Positions 9,290-18,513 of a stretch of DNA of 64,000 nucleotides are shown piece after piece. This DNA is from JAPPLB01 sp965218555. GTDB lineage: Bacteria; Acidobacteriota; Terriglobia; Bryobacterales; UBA6623. The position numbers were made by a program, and so were the translations under genes. The DNA is taken from positions 2,480,001-2,544,000 of the forward strand of contig OZ244625.1 of the NCBI GenBank assembly GCA_965218555.1, given 5' to 3'. The notes beneath the pieces were generated by a model that saw only the letters and a program-made list of their open reading frames with translations, had not been told where the DNA came from and searched no databases. The stretch's first letter is position 1, and every line of letters begins with the position of its first letter.

Positions 9290-10249
9290 ATGGCCGCCTT
9301 CGTGCTGGCCGTGGCGCTCATCCTGATAGCGGCTTCGACGAGTCACGGTGTCCCCGAGAACGAGGACCTCGATGCCGCCGTCCGCGTTTCCCTTTGGGAC
9401 TTCAAGGGCTCGGTCGGCATCTACGCCGAGGACCTAAACAGTGGACGGATCTATGGCCGAAACGAGGACGACCTCTTTCCTACCGCCAGCGTGTTCAAAG
9501 TGCCGGTGATGATCGAGTTCTTTCGCCGCGTCGAGAGCATAGAGCTTCTCTCGGACCAGACCCAGGAATGGGCCCGCGGCATTTCCCGCCACGGCAGCGG
9601 TGTGCTCAAAGAGCGTGAGCTCCCGGATCCGCTGCCCTTGCTGGAGCTGTGCCGGTTGATGATCGCTCACAGCGACAACGTCGCAACCGACACGCTCATG
9701 CAGGTCGTCAGCGCGGCGTCGGTCAGCGCCACGATGGACGAGTTGGGCTTTCCGAACACGCACGTCGCCGGGAACTGCACGGAGATGCACTACCACATGG
9801 CGGATATCGATTCCCGCATCGGTTCGCCCGCTTTGGACGAATTGCTCCTGAGACGCGCTCAGTCGGGCAGCCTGGTCGAAGCGGGCTTCGCGTCCGCCTC
9901 ACCGGACGGCAATGTCACCACCCCTCGCGAGATGGGTCTGATCTTCAAACAGATTCATCGCGGCGAAATGGTCAGCGAACTCGCGGCGCAACAAATGATC
10001 GAGATTCTCAAGCAGACAACCGACCGCCGCATGATCCCAAGACACTTGCCCTCCGGCACGGAAGTCGCGCACAAGATCGGGGGCACCTGGCGTGTCAAGG
10101 CCGACGTCGGAATCGTCTACTCCGAAAGCGGTCCCGTTGTCATGTCGCTCTTCGCGTACTACCATCGCTCCGAAACGCGCGCCACGGACGTGCTCGCTGA
10201 GATCGCCCGCGTCATCGCCGATTGGGCCCGTGGACGAGGGCGCGTGTAG
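9290..10249 (+). CDS. Class A beta-lactamase-like serine hydrolase
   Basis: About 319 aa. A hydrophobic export signal (AAFVLAVALILIAASTSHG) precedes a penicillin-recognising fold with SVFK (SxxK, residues 67-70), SDN (128-130) and KIGG (262-265, the usual KTG box with Ile for Thr). Because KTG is replaced and the family contains many non-lactamase members, the activity could be peptidoglycan-related or a true beta-lactamase. The start is uncertain. The frame is open from 9134, and a positively charged stretch (RRLKRG) just before Met-53 could belong to the signal peptide if a non-ATG start is used. The gene is divergent from the LRR gene. Confidence 0.75.
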   Translation: MAAFVLAVALILIAASTSHGVPENEDLDAAVRVSLWDFKGSVGIYAEDLNSGRIYGRNEDDLFPTASVFKVPVMIEFFRRVESIELLSDQTQEWARGISRHGSGVLKERELPDPLPLLELCRLMIAHSDNVATDTLMQVVSAASVSATMDELGFPNTHVAGNCTEMHYHMADIDSRIGSPALDELLLRRAQSGSLVEAGFASASPDGNVTTPREMGLIFKQIHRGEMVSELAAQQMIEILKQTTDRRMIPRHLPSGTEVAHKIGGTWRVKADVGIVYSESGPVVMSLFAYYHRSETRATDVLAEIARVIADWARGRGRV

Positions 10250-11191
10250 GCCCACTTCCTAGACAGAGAGGGAGCTTCGAAGATCGGCTCACGCACAAGC
10301 CGGAGCCTTTTCACCCCTGTCGGCGCAATGGGAGAAGTTCCCCTGGTGAGCAGTGCAGAACATTCCCCTTCGGCTCGAGGTACTGAAGCCCTTCAGTCTT
10401 GTTTTTGCCGCCCCGGCCGGCATAGCATGACGACAGGGAGGCGGGAATCATCCCAGATCGACTTCCCGTCTCCGCGGCGCTCGCTGCGGCGGCTGCCGCC
10501 CTCCGCGCGCCGCGGGCATCCTGGCCCTCGCGGAGAAAAAAGCGGAGAAAAAAATCGAGGAGGTGATATCACGCCCATTCGTCTGCGACGAAGTTTGTTC
10601 TTCGTAGCGCCGGCAACCCCGGCCGGCATGCCCTCTCGCCGCAAACCCGGCGAGAGTATCAAGGCCCTCCCCGGCCGACCCGGCTGCGGTCTGCCCGGCG
10701 CCCCCAGACTGCCGCGCCCGAGGCGCGTTCGTCTTGTCGAAAAGAGCCGCACAGGATGCGCGGGCGCTGCGGGCGGACGAGCTTCGGCCCAGGCGCATCG
10801 AGGGCGCGTCTTTCTCGCAAATCCTGCGTCGGAATGTCCGTTCGGTCCGCCGTGGGTGCGCAAGGGTTGCACAACCGAAAACCGCCGCCTGGACCGCCGC
10901 GCCCGCCGCCCAGTCACTGCTTGCCTGCCCGGAATTGCCCGGAATTGCCCGGAATTGCTCGGCAAAAATATGCCCCTGAGCAAGTGTCCGCGCACCGTCA
11001 GCCGTTCTCGGTCCGCCTCACAACGAGCGCCGATAGCCGCAGCTCCTGTCGCCCTGCGGGCAGCTTCCGCTGCGGCGAACGCAAAATGAACCTATGCTGA
11101 GAAAGGGGAACGTTCTAGATTGCGTTGACAGAGCCTTTTCACCCCTTGCGGCGGCGGTGGAAGCTTCGCTACGCTTGCCCCTCAGGAAGCC
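10250..11191. other. Long GC-rich non-coding or decayed region with a phage-type promoter module
   Basis: About 940 bp with only arginine/proline-rich frames that look non-native. It contains a copy of the phage promoter module (10382-10428). A short lysine-rich frame (about 10518-10595) ends LALAEKKAEKKIEEVIS then RPFVCDEVCSS, and could be a gene remnant reached through a frameshift. It also has A-rich GAGAAAAAAGCGGAGAAAAA tracts like those in the lysis region at 59.3-60.4 kb, and three 10-bp tandem units (GGAATTGCCC, about 10931-10960). It may be a remnant of related phage DNA. No complete gene is supported. Confidence 0.5.
10382..10428 (+). promoter_or_regulatory. Isolated copy of the phage palindrome-promoter module
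   Basis: The palindrome ACTGAAGCCCTTCAGT (10382-10397) is followed by TTGTTT (10399-10404), an 18-bp spacer and TAGCAT (10423-10428). It matches the module before the lysozyme gene (58733-58778) in order and spacing, including the same TAGCAT -10. No convincing start codon lies 6-7 nt downstream here. Confidence 0.6.
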
Positions 11192-13735
11192 ATGAAGAAA
11201 CTCGTCTCCCCGTTACTCTTTGTTCTCCTGTTGCTGGTCCCGAACCTCTGGGCGCAGGGTGGTGAATACGCCACTCTCAAGCTGCGCAGCAACTACATGT
11301 CGAGCTACTACTTGGCTCACATGCCCAACCCTACACCCTGGGCCCCGGCTTGGTCGCCCGACGGCAAGTGGATCGCCGTATCGATGTTCGGCTCGATCTG
11401 GAAAGTCGAAGTCGCAACCGGCGTAGCCGTGGAACTGACGCACGATGCGAAATACCATTCCAACCCCGATTGGTCGCCCGATGGCAAGTGGATCATCTAT
11501 AGCGCCGACGACGACGCCCGCAATATCCAACTCGCGATCGTCAACGTCGAGACAGGCCGCTCGCATGCGCTGACCTACGACGGGCACGTCTACATGGACC
11601 CCGCATTCTCGCCCGACGGCAAACGGGTCGCCTACACGGCTACGAATCCCAATGGGACCTTCAACCTGTTCACCCGCCCGATCCAGAACGGAGACTGGAC
11701 CGGTCCCGCCGTTGCGCTGAGCAGCGACAACAAGTTCCACAACAGTCGCCTGTATTTCGGTGAGTGGGACATCCACATCCAGCCCGCTTGGATGGCTGAT
11801 GGCAAAGAGCTGATCGTCGTCTCGAACCGCGATGTGCCACTGGGTTCCGGGGATGTGTGGCGCATCCCCGCTGACGCCGGCGGATTCGACCGCCGCACTC
11901 GCATTCGCCGGGAACAGACGCTCTACCGCACCCATCCCGACGTGTCACCGGATGGGAAGCGAATCATCTATGCCTCGACGAGTGGATCGGCTGACCAGTT
12001 TGTGCATCTCTACGTGCTGCCGACTTCAGGCGGTCAACCCTACAAGATGACCTTCGGTGAGCACGATCATTTCAAGCCGCGCTGGTCTCCGGATGGCGAA
12101 TGGATCGCCTTCATCTCGAACGAAGAAGGCGTTCCGCAACTCTGGCTGCTCGAAACCTATGGAGGCGCCCAGCGGAAGGTGGAGATCACCGAACGCCGTT
12201 GGAAGAGACCCATGGGGAAGGTCCGCTTGAAGGTCACTGACGGTCGCAGCGGCAAGCCGACCGCTGCCCGCGTCATCACGAAGGCATCTGACGGCAAGTT
12301 CTATGCCGGGCTTGAGACCTTCCCGATCACGGCGCGCTTTCAGGGTCTGCGCAATCAGAACATCTTCTACATGGAAGGCGAGAGCGTGATCGAGGCCCCA
12401 GTGGGCCGCTTCCGCATCGAAGTGGCCAAGGGTTTCGAGTACACGCCCGTGGCGCATGAAATCGACATCAAGGAGGGACAGACCGCGGTCGTCGACATCA
12501 CACTCAAGCCTTTCGTTGATGTCGGGGCCAGAGGGTGGTACAGCGGCACGACCCACACCCACATGAACTACGGCGGCAGCGCCCGCATCACCCCTCAATA
12601 CCTGATGATGACCGCCCGCGCCCAAGACCTCGATATCATCAGCGCGCTGATCGCCAACAAAGACAACCGCATCCTCGACTGGCAGTACTTCGAGCAAGGC
12701 GGCGGTGAGCATTCATCGTCGAAGAGTCAGCCCGAGCAAATCGTTGTTTTCGGCGAAGAGTACCGGCCGCCTTTTTTGGGGCACACGTTCTTCATCGGCC
12801 TGGACGACGATTTCATCTCCCCATTCCTGACCGGCTACGAAGGCACCGGCGTCGAAAGCCTCTACCCCAGTAACACCGACATGTTCCGCAAAGCCCGCGC
12901 CCAGGGCGCCGCTGTTGGCTACGTTCACGCGTACGGCGGTCACGGCGACCCGCTCCAGGGCAGTCTCGGCGGCGCCAAAGGCTTCCCGGTCGACATGGCG
13001 CTTGGCACGGCCGACGGCTTCGAGTGGTCCTCCCCGTCCCGCGGCGCTGTCACGGTTCTGCATCACGCCCTCAACAACGATTTTCGTGTCACCCCCGTCG
13101 GCGGAGAGGACGCTCTCAACGACCTTCGCAAGCATCGCCCCATCGGTTCGATTCGAACCTACGCGGACCTCGGCGAGAACTTCACGGCGCAGGGTTGGAT
13201 CGATGCCATCAAGAACGGGAACACCTATGTCAGCAGCGGGCCTTTGGTCGAATTCACGGTCAACGGCAAAGGCCCGGGCCGGGATGTGAAACTCGACAGC
13301 GGCGGCGAAATAGCGATGGACGTGAAAATCTGGTCCATCACACCTTTGCGCAAGGCCACGCTGCGTAGCAACGGAGAGGTCTGGCGGGAACTACCGCTCA
13401 GCGAAGACCGCACCCGCGTCGAATGGGCGGCGTCACTCTCCGTGTCCGATAGCCGTTGGTTCACATTGATTGTCGAGGCCGACCCCTATCCCGGCGGCGG
13501 TCCTGATAGCTTTGGACAGGCTGTCACCAACGCGGTGCGCGTGTACGTCGGGGATCAGAAAATCCGTAGCCGCGAGTCTGCCGAGTACTTCTTGCGGTGG
13601 ATCGACAAGCTTGAAGGCAGAGCCGAAGACTGGTTTGGTTGGCGCTCCGAGGCCGAAAAGGAGCATGTGTTCGCGCAGCTCGAAGAGGCTCGCGAGGTCT
13701 ACCGCCAACGTACTCGCGAAGCGCTGGGGGAGTAG
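11192..13735 (+). CDS. Secreted TolB-like propeller / CehA-McbA-type metallohydrolase
   Basis: An 847-aa protein with a signal peptide (KKLVSPLLFVLLLLVPNLWA). Residues ~45-320 form a WD40-like/TolB beta-propeller with repeated WSPDGKWI and FSPDGKRV units. A linker with a carboxypeptidase-regulatory-like strand set (VRLKVTDGRSGKPTAARV) follows. From ~445 there is a CehA/McbA-type PHP hydrolase domain with TTHTHMNYGG as the first metal-binding His pair, then NKDNRILDW and YVHAYGGHGDP. The family hydrolyses esters, carbamates or phosphoesters, and the substrate here is unknown. An ATG preceded by CAGGAAGCC is used. The next gene begins 17 nt after the stop. Confidence 0.85.
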   Translation: MKKLVSPLLFVLLLLVPNLWAQGGEYATLKLRSNYMSSYYLAHMPNPTPWAPAWSPDGKWIAVSMFGSIWKVEVATGVAVELTHDAKYHSNPDWSPDGKWIIYSADDDARNIQLAIVNVETGRSHALTYDGHVYMDPAFSPDGKRVAYTATNPNGTFNLFTRPIQNGDWTGPAVALSSDNKFHNSRLYFGEWDIHIQPAWMADGKELIVVSNRDVPLGSGDVWRIPADAGGFDRRTRIRREQTLYRTHPDVSPDGKRIIYASTSGSADQFVHLYVLPTSGGQPYKMTFGEHDHFKPRWSPDGEWIAFISNEEGVPQLWLLETYGGAQRKVEITERRWKRPMGKVRLKVTDGRSGKPTAARVITKASDGKFYAGLETFPITARFQGLRNQNIFYMEGESVIEAPVGRFRIEVAKGFEYTPVAHEIDIKEGQTAVVDITLKPFVDVGARGWYSGTTHTHMNYGGSARITPQYLMMTARAQDLDIISALIANKDNRILDWQYFEQGGGEHSSSKSQPEQIVVFGEEYRPPFLGHTFFIGLDDDFISPFLTGYEGTGVESLYPSNTDMFRKARAQGAAVGYVHAYGGHGDPLQGSLGGAKGFPVDMALGTADGFEWSSPSRGAVTVLHHALNNDFRVTPVGGEDALNDLRKHRPIGSIRTYADLGENFTAQGWIDAIKNGNTYVSSGPLVEFTVNGKGPGRDVKLDSGGEIAMDVKIWSITPLRKATLRSNGEVWRELPLSEDRTRVEWAASLSVSDSRWFTLIVEADPYPGGGPDSFGQAVTNAVRVYVGDQKIRSRESAEYFLRWIDKLEGRAEDWFGWRSEAEKEHVFAQLEEAREVYRQRTREALGE

Positions 13736-13740
13736 GGCGA

Positions 13741-13746
13741 TATAAT
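13741..13746 (+). promoter_or_regulatory. Consensus TATAAT -10 box, 6 nt before a GTG start
   Basis: TATAAT lies in the 17-nt gap after the CehA-type gene. With normal -10 to start-site spacing, transcription would begin at or next to the GTG at 13753, so this NYN-domain mRNA would be leaderless. No Shine-Dalgarno sequence is present and the -35 position is weak. Confidence 0.7.
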
Positions 13747-13752
13747 GAGCCC

Positions 13753-15039
13753 GTGGAAGAGCAACTCAAGATTGCCGTTTTCATCGACTACGACAACATC
13801 GAGATTGGTGTAAAAACCACTCTTCACCGCGAGTTTGATGTCCGCAGCGTGCTCGAAGGGCTCAAGGAACGCGGTGAAGTCGTCTCCAAGACGGCTTATG
13901 GAAACTGGAGCCGCCATGGGGCGGCCGCCCGAGCGTTCAGCGAGCAAGGCGTGCAGATGGTGCAGCGCGACACGACGCCCATGGGTGACAAGAATGGCGG
14001 TGACATCAACCTCGCGCTCGACGCCTTGGAGATGGCCTTTACGCGCGACCACATCAACGCGTTCACGATCGTCAGCGGCGACAGCGACTTCATGCCGCTT
14101 GTCAACAAGCTCAAGCAGTTCAACAAACGCGTTCTCATCGTCGGCGGAAAGGCTTTCACGAGCACCATCCTGCAGCGCAACTGCCACGAATTCCTCAGCT
14201 ACGAGTCCCTGCTCGACAGCCAGACTCCGCGTTCCCGCCGTGGCGGCGGATCCGGACAACGTAGCCGGCCGCGCCGCTCGCTCCCGCTGCAACGCGCCGT
14301 TCCGCTCGTGGACCGCACTCTCTATTCTCTCGATCGGCGGGGGGTGCAGCCTCAACTCGGTCTGCTGAAGAGCACGATGCAACAGCTCGACTCCGCTTTC
14401 GACGAGCGGGACTACGGCGCGTCATCGTTCTCGAGCTTCATCGAGAAGCTCGTCGATGAAGGGTTTCTCGCGGTGCGGACCGTCGACGGCCAGGTGATGG
14501 TCGAGCGGCGTGCGGACGACGAGGACACCACGAACGGCAGCGGCGCTCGCGACCAGGAAGACGCGATTCGCATGCTCGCGGAAGTTCTGGAAGCGAACAT
14601 CGACATCTTGAGCATGGGCATCCCGGCGCGAGAAGTGGAAGCGGTCGTCACGGCCGCCGACCCCGACTTCAAGGAAACCGACTACGGATTCTCGGAGTTC
14701 GCGGAAGTATTGAACTACGCCCATGACAAGGGGCTGGTGCGGGTGGAGGCAGACTTGGATCATGGCCTGCGCTACTATCCCGGCGATGAATTGGTCAGTG
14801 GTTCGCAGGGCGTTGGAGAGGACGCCGAGGGCGAAGCAGACGCCTCCGATCAAACCGAATCGTCAGGGGACCCGCCGGACGAGCCCAAGCCCTCTCGGTC
14901 GCGCGCGCCGGCGCGGGGGCGAGGACGAAGGACGACGCGCGGCCGCTCCTCCGCGCCACGCGAACCCGCCGCATCTCCGGCTCGACGGCGGGCCTCCACG
15001 CGACGGCCCGCAGGGCCGCCCGTCGACGCCGACGAGTAA
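13753..15039 (+). CDS. NYN-domain ribonuclease-like protein with OST-HTH/LOTUS domains
   Basis: 428 aa. The GTG start at 13753 is set by the N-terminal strand EEQLKIAVFIDYDNIEIGV, which carries the first NYN catalytic Asp pair. GGDINLALDALEMAF and IVSGDSDFMPLVNKLKQFNK supply the remaining acidic metal-binding residues of this PIN-like fold (LabA/DUF88, MARF1 type). Two LOTUS/OST-HTH segments follow (about 190-270 and 290-360; KSTMQQLDSAFDERDYGASS and ADPDFKETDYGFSEFAEVLN), which are RNA-binding. The tail is low-complexity Arg/Pro-rich. The architecture predicts an RNA-cleaving or RNA-binding regulator in the cytoplasm. Confidence 0.88.
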   Translation: MEEQLKIAVFIDYDNIEIGVKTTLHREFDVRSVLEGLKERGEVVSKTAYGNWSRHGAAARAFSEQGVQMVQRDTTPMGDKNGGDINLALDALEMAFTRDHINAFTIVSGDSDFMPLVNKLKQFNKRVLIVGGKAFTSTILQRNCHEFLSYESLLDSQTPRSRRGGGSGQRSRPRRSLPLQRAVPLVDRTLYSLDRRGVQPQLGLLKSTMQQLDSAFDERDYGASSFSSFIEKLVDEGFLAVRTVDGQVMVERRADDEDTTNGSGARDQEDAIRMLAEVLEANIDILSMGIPAREVEAVVTAADPDFKETDYGFSEFAEVLNYAHDKGLVRVEADLDHGLRYYPGDELVSGSQGVGEDAEGEADASDQTESSGDPPDEPKPSRSRAPARGRGRRTTRGRSSAPREPAASPARRRASTRRPAGPPVDADE

Positions 15040-15049
15040 ACCCGCTTGC

Positions 15050-15322
15050 CTATTCGTCCACTGTGATTTTCAGTGCCTTGAGAAACGCGCGGTCCTGCTG
15101 CGTGAATGGAACCTCGGAGAGAACTAGCGGCTCCGCTGTCACGGCATCCTGTGTGTCCTCGTCATTTCGGTTGAGCCCGATCGTTGCTTCGAGGACCAGG
15201 AAAACATCGTAACCTTCTTTCTTGATCTCTCCGATCGCCTCGGCGATGCTATCGGATTCCCCGAGGGAATCGTTGATGGCATTCCCAAGCTGCTGCATCA
15301 GTTCCTTGAGATGGTCGTCCAA
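15050..15322 (-). CDS. Small conserved-looking hypothetical protein
   Basis: 90 aa, acidic, no signal peptide. The N-terminus is a helix (MDDHLKELMQQLGNAIND), followed by SIAEAIGEIKKEGYDVFLVL and a C-terminal segment FTQQDRAFLKALKITVDE. The composition and alternation look like a real cytoplasmic protein. No domain is recognised. It is convergent with the NYN gene, with only 10 bp between the stops. Confidence 0.6.
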   Translation of the reverse strand: MDDHLKELMQQLGNAINDSLGESDSIAEAIGEIKKEGYDVFLVLEATIGLNRNDEDTQDAVTAEPLVLSEVPFTQQDRAFLKALKITVDE

Positions 15323-15533
15323 GGGGCGCCTTTCGTGGGGTTCCTGTATGGGATAGCCGGCTGCTGCTTTCCGTCTCGGCGGATCGACTTACTTCATTGG
15401 TGCTCGGCGAACCTGCACGGTGCGAACCCATTCAACCAGATCGATACGGGGTTTGCAATGCACCCGTGTTGACGATCGGCGGCCGTTTCCCGAAGTTCCA
15501 GAGACAGGCAAGAGAGAGCTGAGCCGAGTCGAG

Positions 15534-15539
15534 TACCAT
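15534..15539 (+). promoter_or_regulatory. TACCAT -10-like box, 6 nt before a GTG start
   Basis: Same geometry as the 13741 site: hexamer, six nucleotides, then the GTG at 15546, with no Shine-Dalgarno. It supports leaderless initiation for the small zinc-ribbon-like gene. Confidence 0.5.
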
Positions 15540-15545
15540 GTAGTC

Positions 15546-15848
15546 GTGGACGACAGTACTTTCCAGGTCGAGTGTCCCTGCTGCTGCGCGGCGCTGGAAG
15601 TGGACGCCGAGCGCCGTGTCATCCTGTCGCACGAAGCCCCGAAACCCGAGAATGTCCCGCGGGACCTGCGGGCCGCGGTCCTGGACCTCAAGGCCGAAGA
15701 ACGGACTCGGGAAGAGCGATTTCGCAAGCAGTTCGCGGCGGAACGACGGCATGGAGAAGACTTGAAGAAACGCTTCGACGGCCTCTTGAAGAAAGCCCGT
15801 TCCGAGGGTCCCCCGAAGAAGTTCACGCGCGACATCGACCTCGATTAG
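15546..15848 (+). CDS. Small zinc-ribbon-like coiled-coil protein
   Basis: 100 aa from GTG 15546. The start is supported by the -10-like box and by the onset of the strand DDSTFQVECPCCCAALEVDA. The Cys cluster CPCCC could be half of a zinc ribbon or a metal site. The remainder is a charged helix (DLRAAVLDLKAEERTREERF ... DLKKRFDGLLKKARSEG) likely to form a coiled coil. A longer frame from 15420 looks unnatural. Function unknown. Confidence 0.6.
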   Translation: MDDSTFQVECPCCCAALEVDAERRVILSHEAPKPENVPRDLRAAVLDLKAEERTREERFRKQFAAERRHGEDLKKRFDGLLKKARSEGPPKKFTRDIDLD

Positions 15849-16036
15849 AAGGCCGCTTCGGCGGCGGAAGTCTTCCGTTGCGCAAGGGAGCGGTTTTGCA
15901 ACCACCTGGAACCGACGGGTTTTTCAGGGTTCGTACAACACCAAGGACGGACGGGCCTTCTGATCCACGATGTTGCGGGTGAAGCACCGTCTTCTTCGGT
16001 CGTAGCTCCGGGTAGTCAGGGGGTTACAGGACCCGG

Positions 16037-18256
16037 TCACGACAGCCGCAGGATTCGGTCATCATCGGCGATGTAGAGGTTGCCGGCAGCGTCCACTGCT
16101 ACGCCTCTGGGGTAGGCAAGCTTAGCCTCAACCGCCGGGCCGCCGTCCCCGGCGAAGGTGGTAGTGGTGTCCGAGGGGTCCTCCCCACTCTCCGGGGTGA
16201 CAATCAGCGTCACCGGAACCGTGACCGGCCAAGCGGTCGGCGCACTCTTTGAGAAAAGGCCGGCGAAGCCTCCTACAGGTTGCCGCTCGGTGATCGTGAT
16301 CGCGCCCTCGAACGTCCCCGGCTCCAGATTCGCCGGGTCCACGGTAATCTCGACGGTATCCGTTTCCCCGCCGAGAAACCTTGATCGGGCCGAACGGAGA
16401 GCCAGGATTGGTCCGTGGTGATTTGGTAGTCCAGCGTCCCTCGGCCCGAGTTGCGGATCTCAAGGCTTTGCGGCGGCGGGGTCTCGCCTTCTATTGTCGT
16501 GATCAGGGAAGCGGGGATGCCGAAAGCGGGCACGTTGGCTGCAATCTCCTCCTCCGAGACGGTTACGTCGGCGGTCAATGTTCTCCTGACGCGCACTCCC
16601 TTCGTGCGTACGTGGACGGCGATGAAGTAAGGTCCAGGTTGCAGGGGCGGACTTGATGCCGGCGTAATGGTGATCGACTCGTCGCCTCCCGCCCCCGTGG
16701 ATGAGTACTGGCTTTCGTATCCGATGAGTCCTTTATTGTTTGCGCCGTACACGGCTCTCGGACGGATGTCACGGCTTGCGTACAGGTTGACCTCGGCGTT
16801 TGGCGTAGTGGTGACGAGACGAATGGCGAGTTGCGTGGCGCCTGGCGGCACGTCAATCCAGTAGCCGTTGTAGCCCTCCGGTCGGGCCGAGCCGGGACCG
16901 AAGAGCAATTGGAACGGTTTCCCGGAGATGAGCTTGGCCGATTCGAAAGTATGCTCATCGAGAAAGAAGGCCCTGACCCATTTGTGGGAGTCCATGAGCA
17001 GGGATTGCAGGTTCTCGCTCCCGGACAAGTCTCCAATCCAGGAAACGAACTTGAAACCCGGAGCGGGCTGCGCGGTCAACTGCACCACGGTGGAGAAGTC
17101 ATGCTCGGTACGACCTGCTCGACCGCCCTCCGAACCACTTGGTTGCACGACTACCGTCCCCGGTCCGTGGGAATCCGTCTCAACAAGAACCTGCCTCGCG
17201 AAATTCGCCGTGATCGTAGTCGGGTCTTCGGAAACGGTGATGTCGTGCGTGGCGCCGCCGCCGTCGCTCCACTTGGCGAACAGATATCGAATGATGTCAA
17301 ACCCAAGCTTCTGGGACGACGCAACGCCGATCGTGTGGATGCTGCCGGGCGCCCAGTCAAAACTGTGCGGCGCAGTGTAGGTTTCGCCGTCAACCTCGAT
17401 CAGGAGGCTCGCGACATTCGCCGCGACGGTCGTCCTGGTCAGGATTCTCCCGTAGAGCCGGCTGACGCCGTCGATATCCCCGGCGGAGAGCCCTGTATCC
17501 GAGGTCGTCCCTAGCTGAGGACCGCCTCTTCCAAGCACTATGCCGGGCGGGATCGTCTCCAACCTGCCGATCCAGCGGTATTGCATGACCGAACCGTAGT
17601 CATAGGGGCCGCTAGCCAATGCGCGGGACCCATCTTTCACATAAGACGGTATATTCGGGTCCAAGGGGCAGGACGATACCCAGATGTGGGGATCTCGATC
17701 ATTTCGTTGATGCTCGTGCCAGAGCCCGACCGCGTGACCGATCTCATGAACGTCAGCGCCTGGGCCGCAGTATTCGCTGAGAACGACTCTTTGTTCGCCG
17801 CCGACCATGCCTACATGTGACAAACATCCTCTGCCCGGTATGAAGCGAACCCAGTTCGGCTGATCCGTTCTTTCCACCAACTGGATGACGGTGTTTTCGT
17901 TCCAATGCCGGATCGCGTCGTGAACGTACGGGTTCGTTAGTTCGGGATCGAGGACGTAGGGAACGATGCCGCCGGGCCAGAGACTTTCCTTGCTGCTTAT
18001 CGCTGATATCTTGTTGCGGCTGTCGAGCGTATTGCCGGGCGCCGCCACATTCGCGGTGCTCAGCTCCTCGGGAGTCCCGAGGATGATATCGCCGTCCCAG
18101 ATCGCGAGTCCGTCAATGACCTCATAGGTGACGACTTGGCCCTGGTAGGCTCCGGTACGAATGTCGCGGGAAACAGGGGTCAAACTGTTGGGCGGATGCG
18201 ATATCCGTTGCGGCCACCGCGGCTGCCAGGGCAAGGACCGAAAAAATGTATCTCAT
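16037..18256 (-). pseudogene. Frameshifted astacin-like (M12A) metalloprotease with BACON and NHL-type C-terminus
   Basis: The parts are in three frames. A signal peptide (MRYIFSVLALAAAVAATDIA, ATG at 18256) is in one. The main frame (to 16273) contains the zinc protease signature HEIGHAVGLWHEHQRND and the Met-turn YGSVMQY of astacins, then Ig-like repeats. At about 16378-16385 the BACON domain (WLSVRPDQG) continues only after a one-base shift into GGETDTVEITVDPANLEPG, ending with an NHL-type strand YPRGVAVDAAGNLYIAD. Two indels in one gene suggest a pseudogene, although assembly errors could give the same picture. The intact protein would be a large secreted protease. Confidence 0.75.
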
Positions 18257-18500
18257 GGCAGAACCTGCATCCAGGCTACCGATGCCTGGGGGCGGCTTGC
18301 TGCCGGCATGCTTGAAGTCGTTACCAGTGTACTTCGGAGTGTCCGAAAGCGTGGCCGGGTTGTCGGTCGCCGATTCTTCTGAGGACTCGTAGACCTTTCC
18401 ACAAGAGAGTGACTGAGAACGCGCCTCGGCCATATGCCCGTGCCTTCCCTTTCTTAACACAAGCGGCCGTGCTCGGTACGCGACAGCGTGGAGACCGCAG

Positions 18501-18506
18501 TAGAAT
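18501..18506 (+). promoter_or_regulatory. TAGAAT -10-like box, 7 nt before the M2 peptidase start
   Basis: TAGAAT is followed by seven nucleotides and the ATG at 18514, again without a Shine-Dalgarno sequence. It is consistent with a leaderless or near-leaderless transcript. Confidence 0.5.
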
Positions 18507-18513
18507 GTGCGTG

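Noticed and set aside
10328..11089. A 253-codon plus-strand gene
   Set aside because: The frame is Arg/Pro/Gly-rich without domain character and includes tandem repeats; a competing frame carries a more natural short peptide. Listed only as a decayed region.
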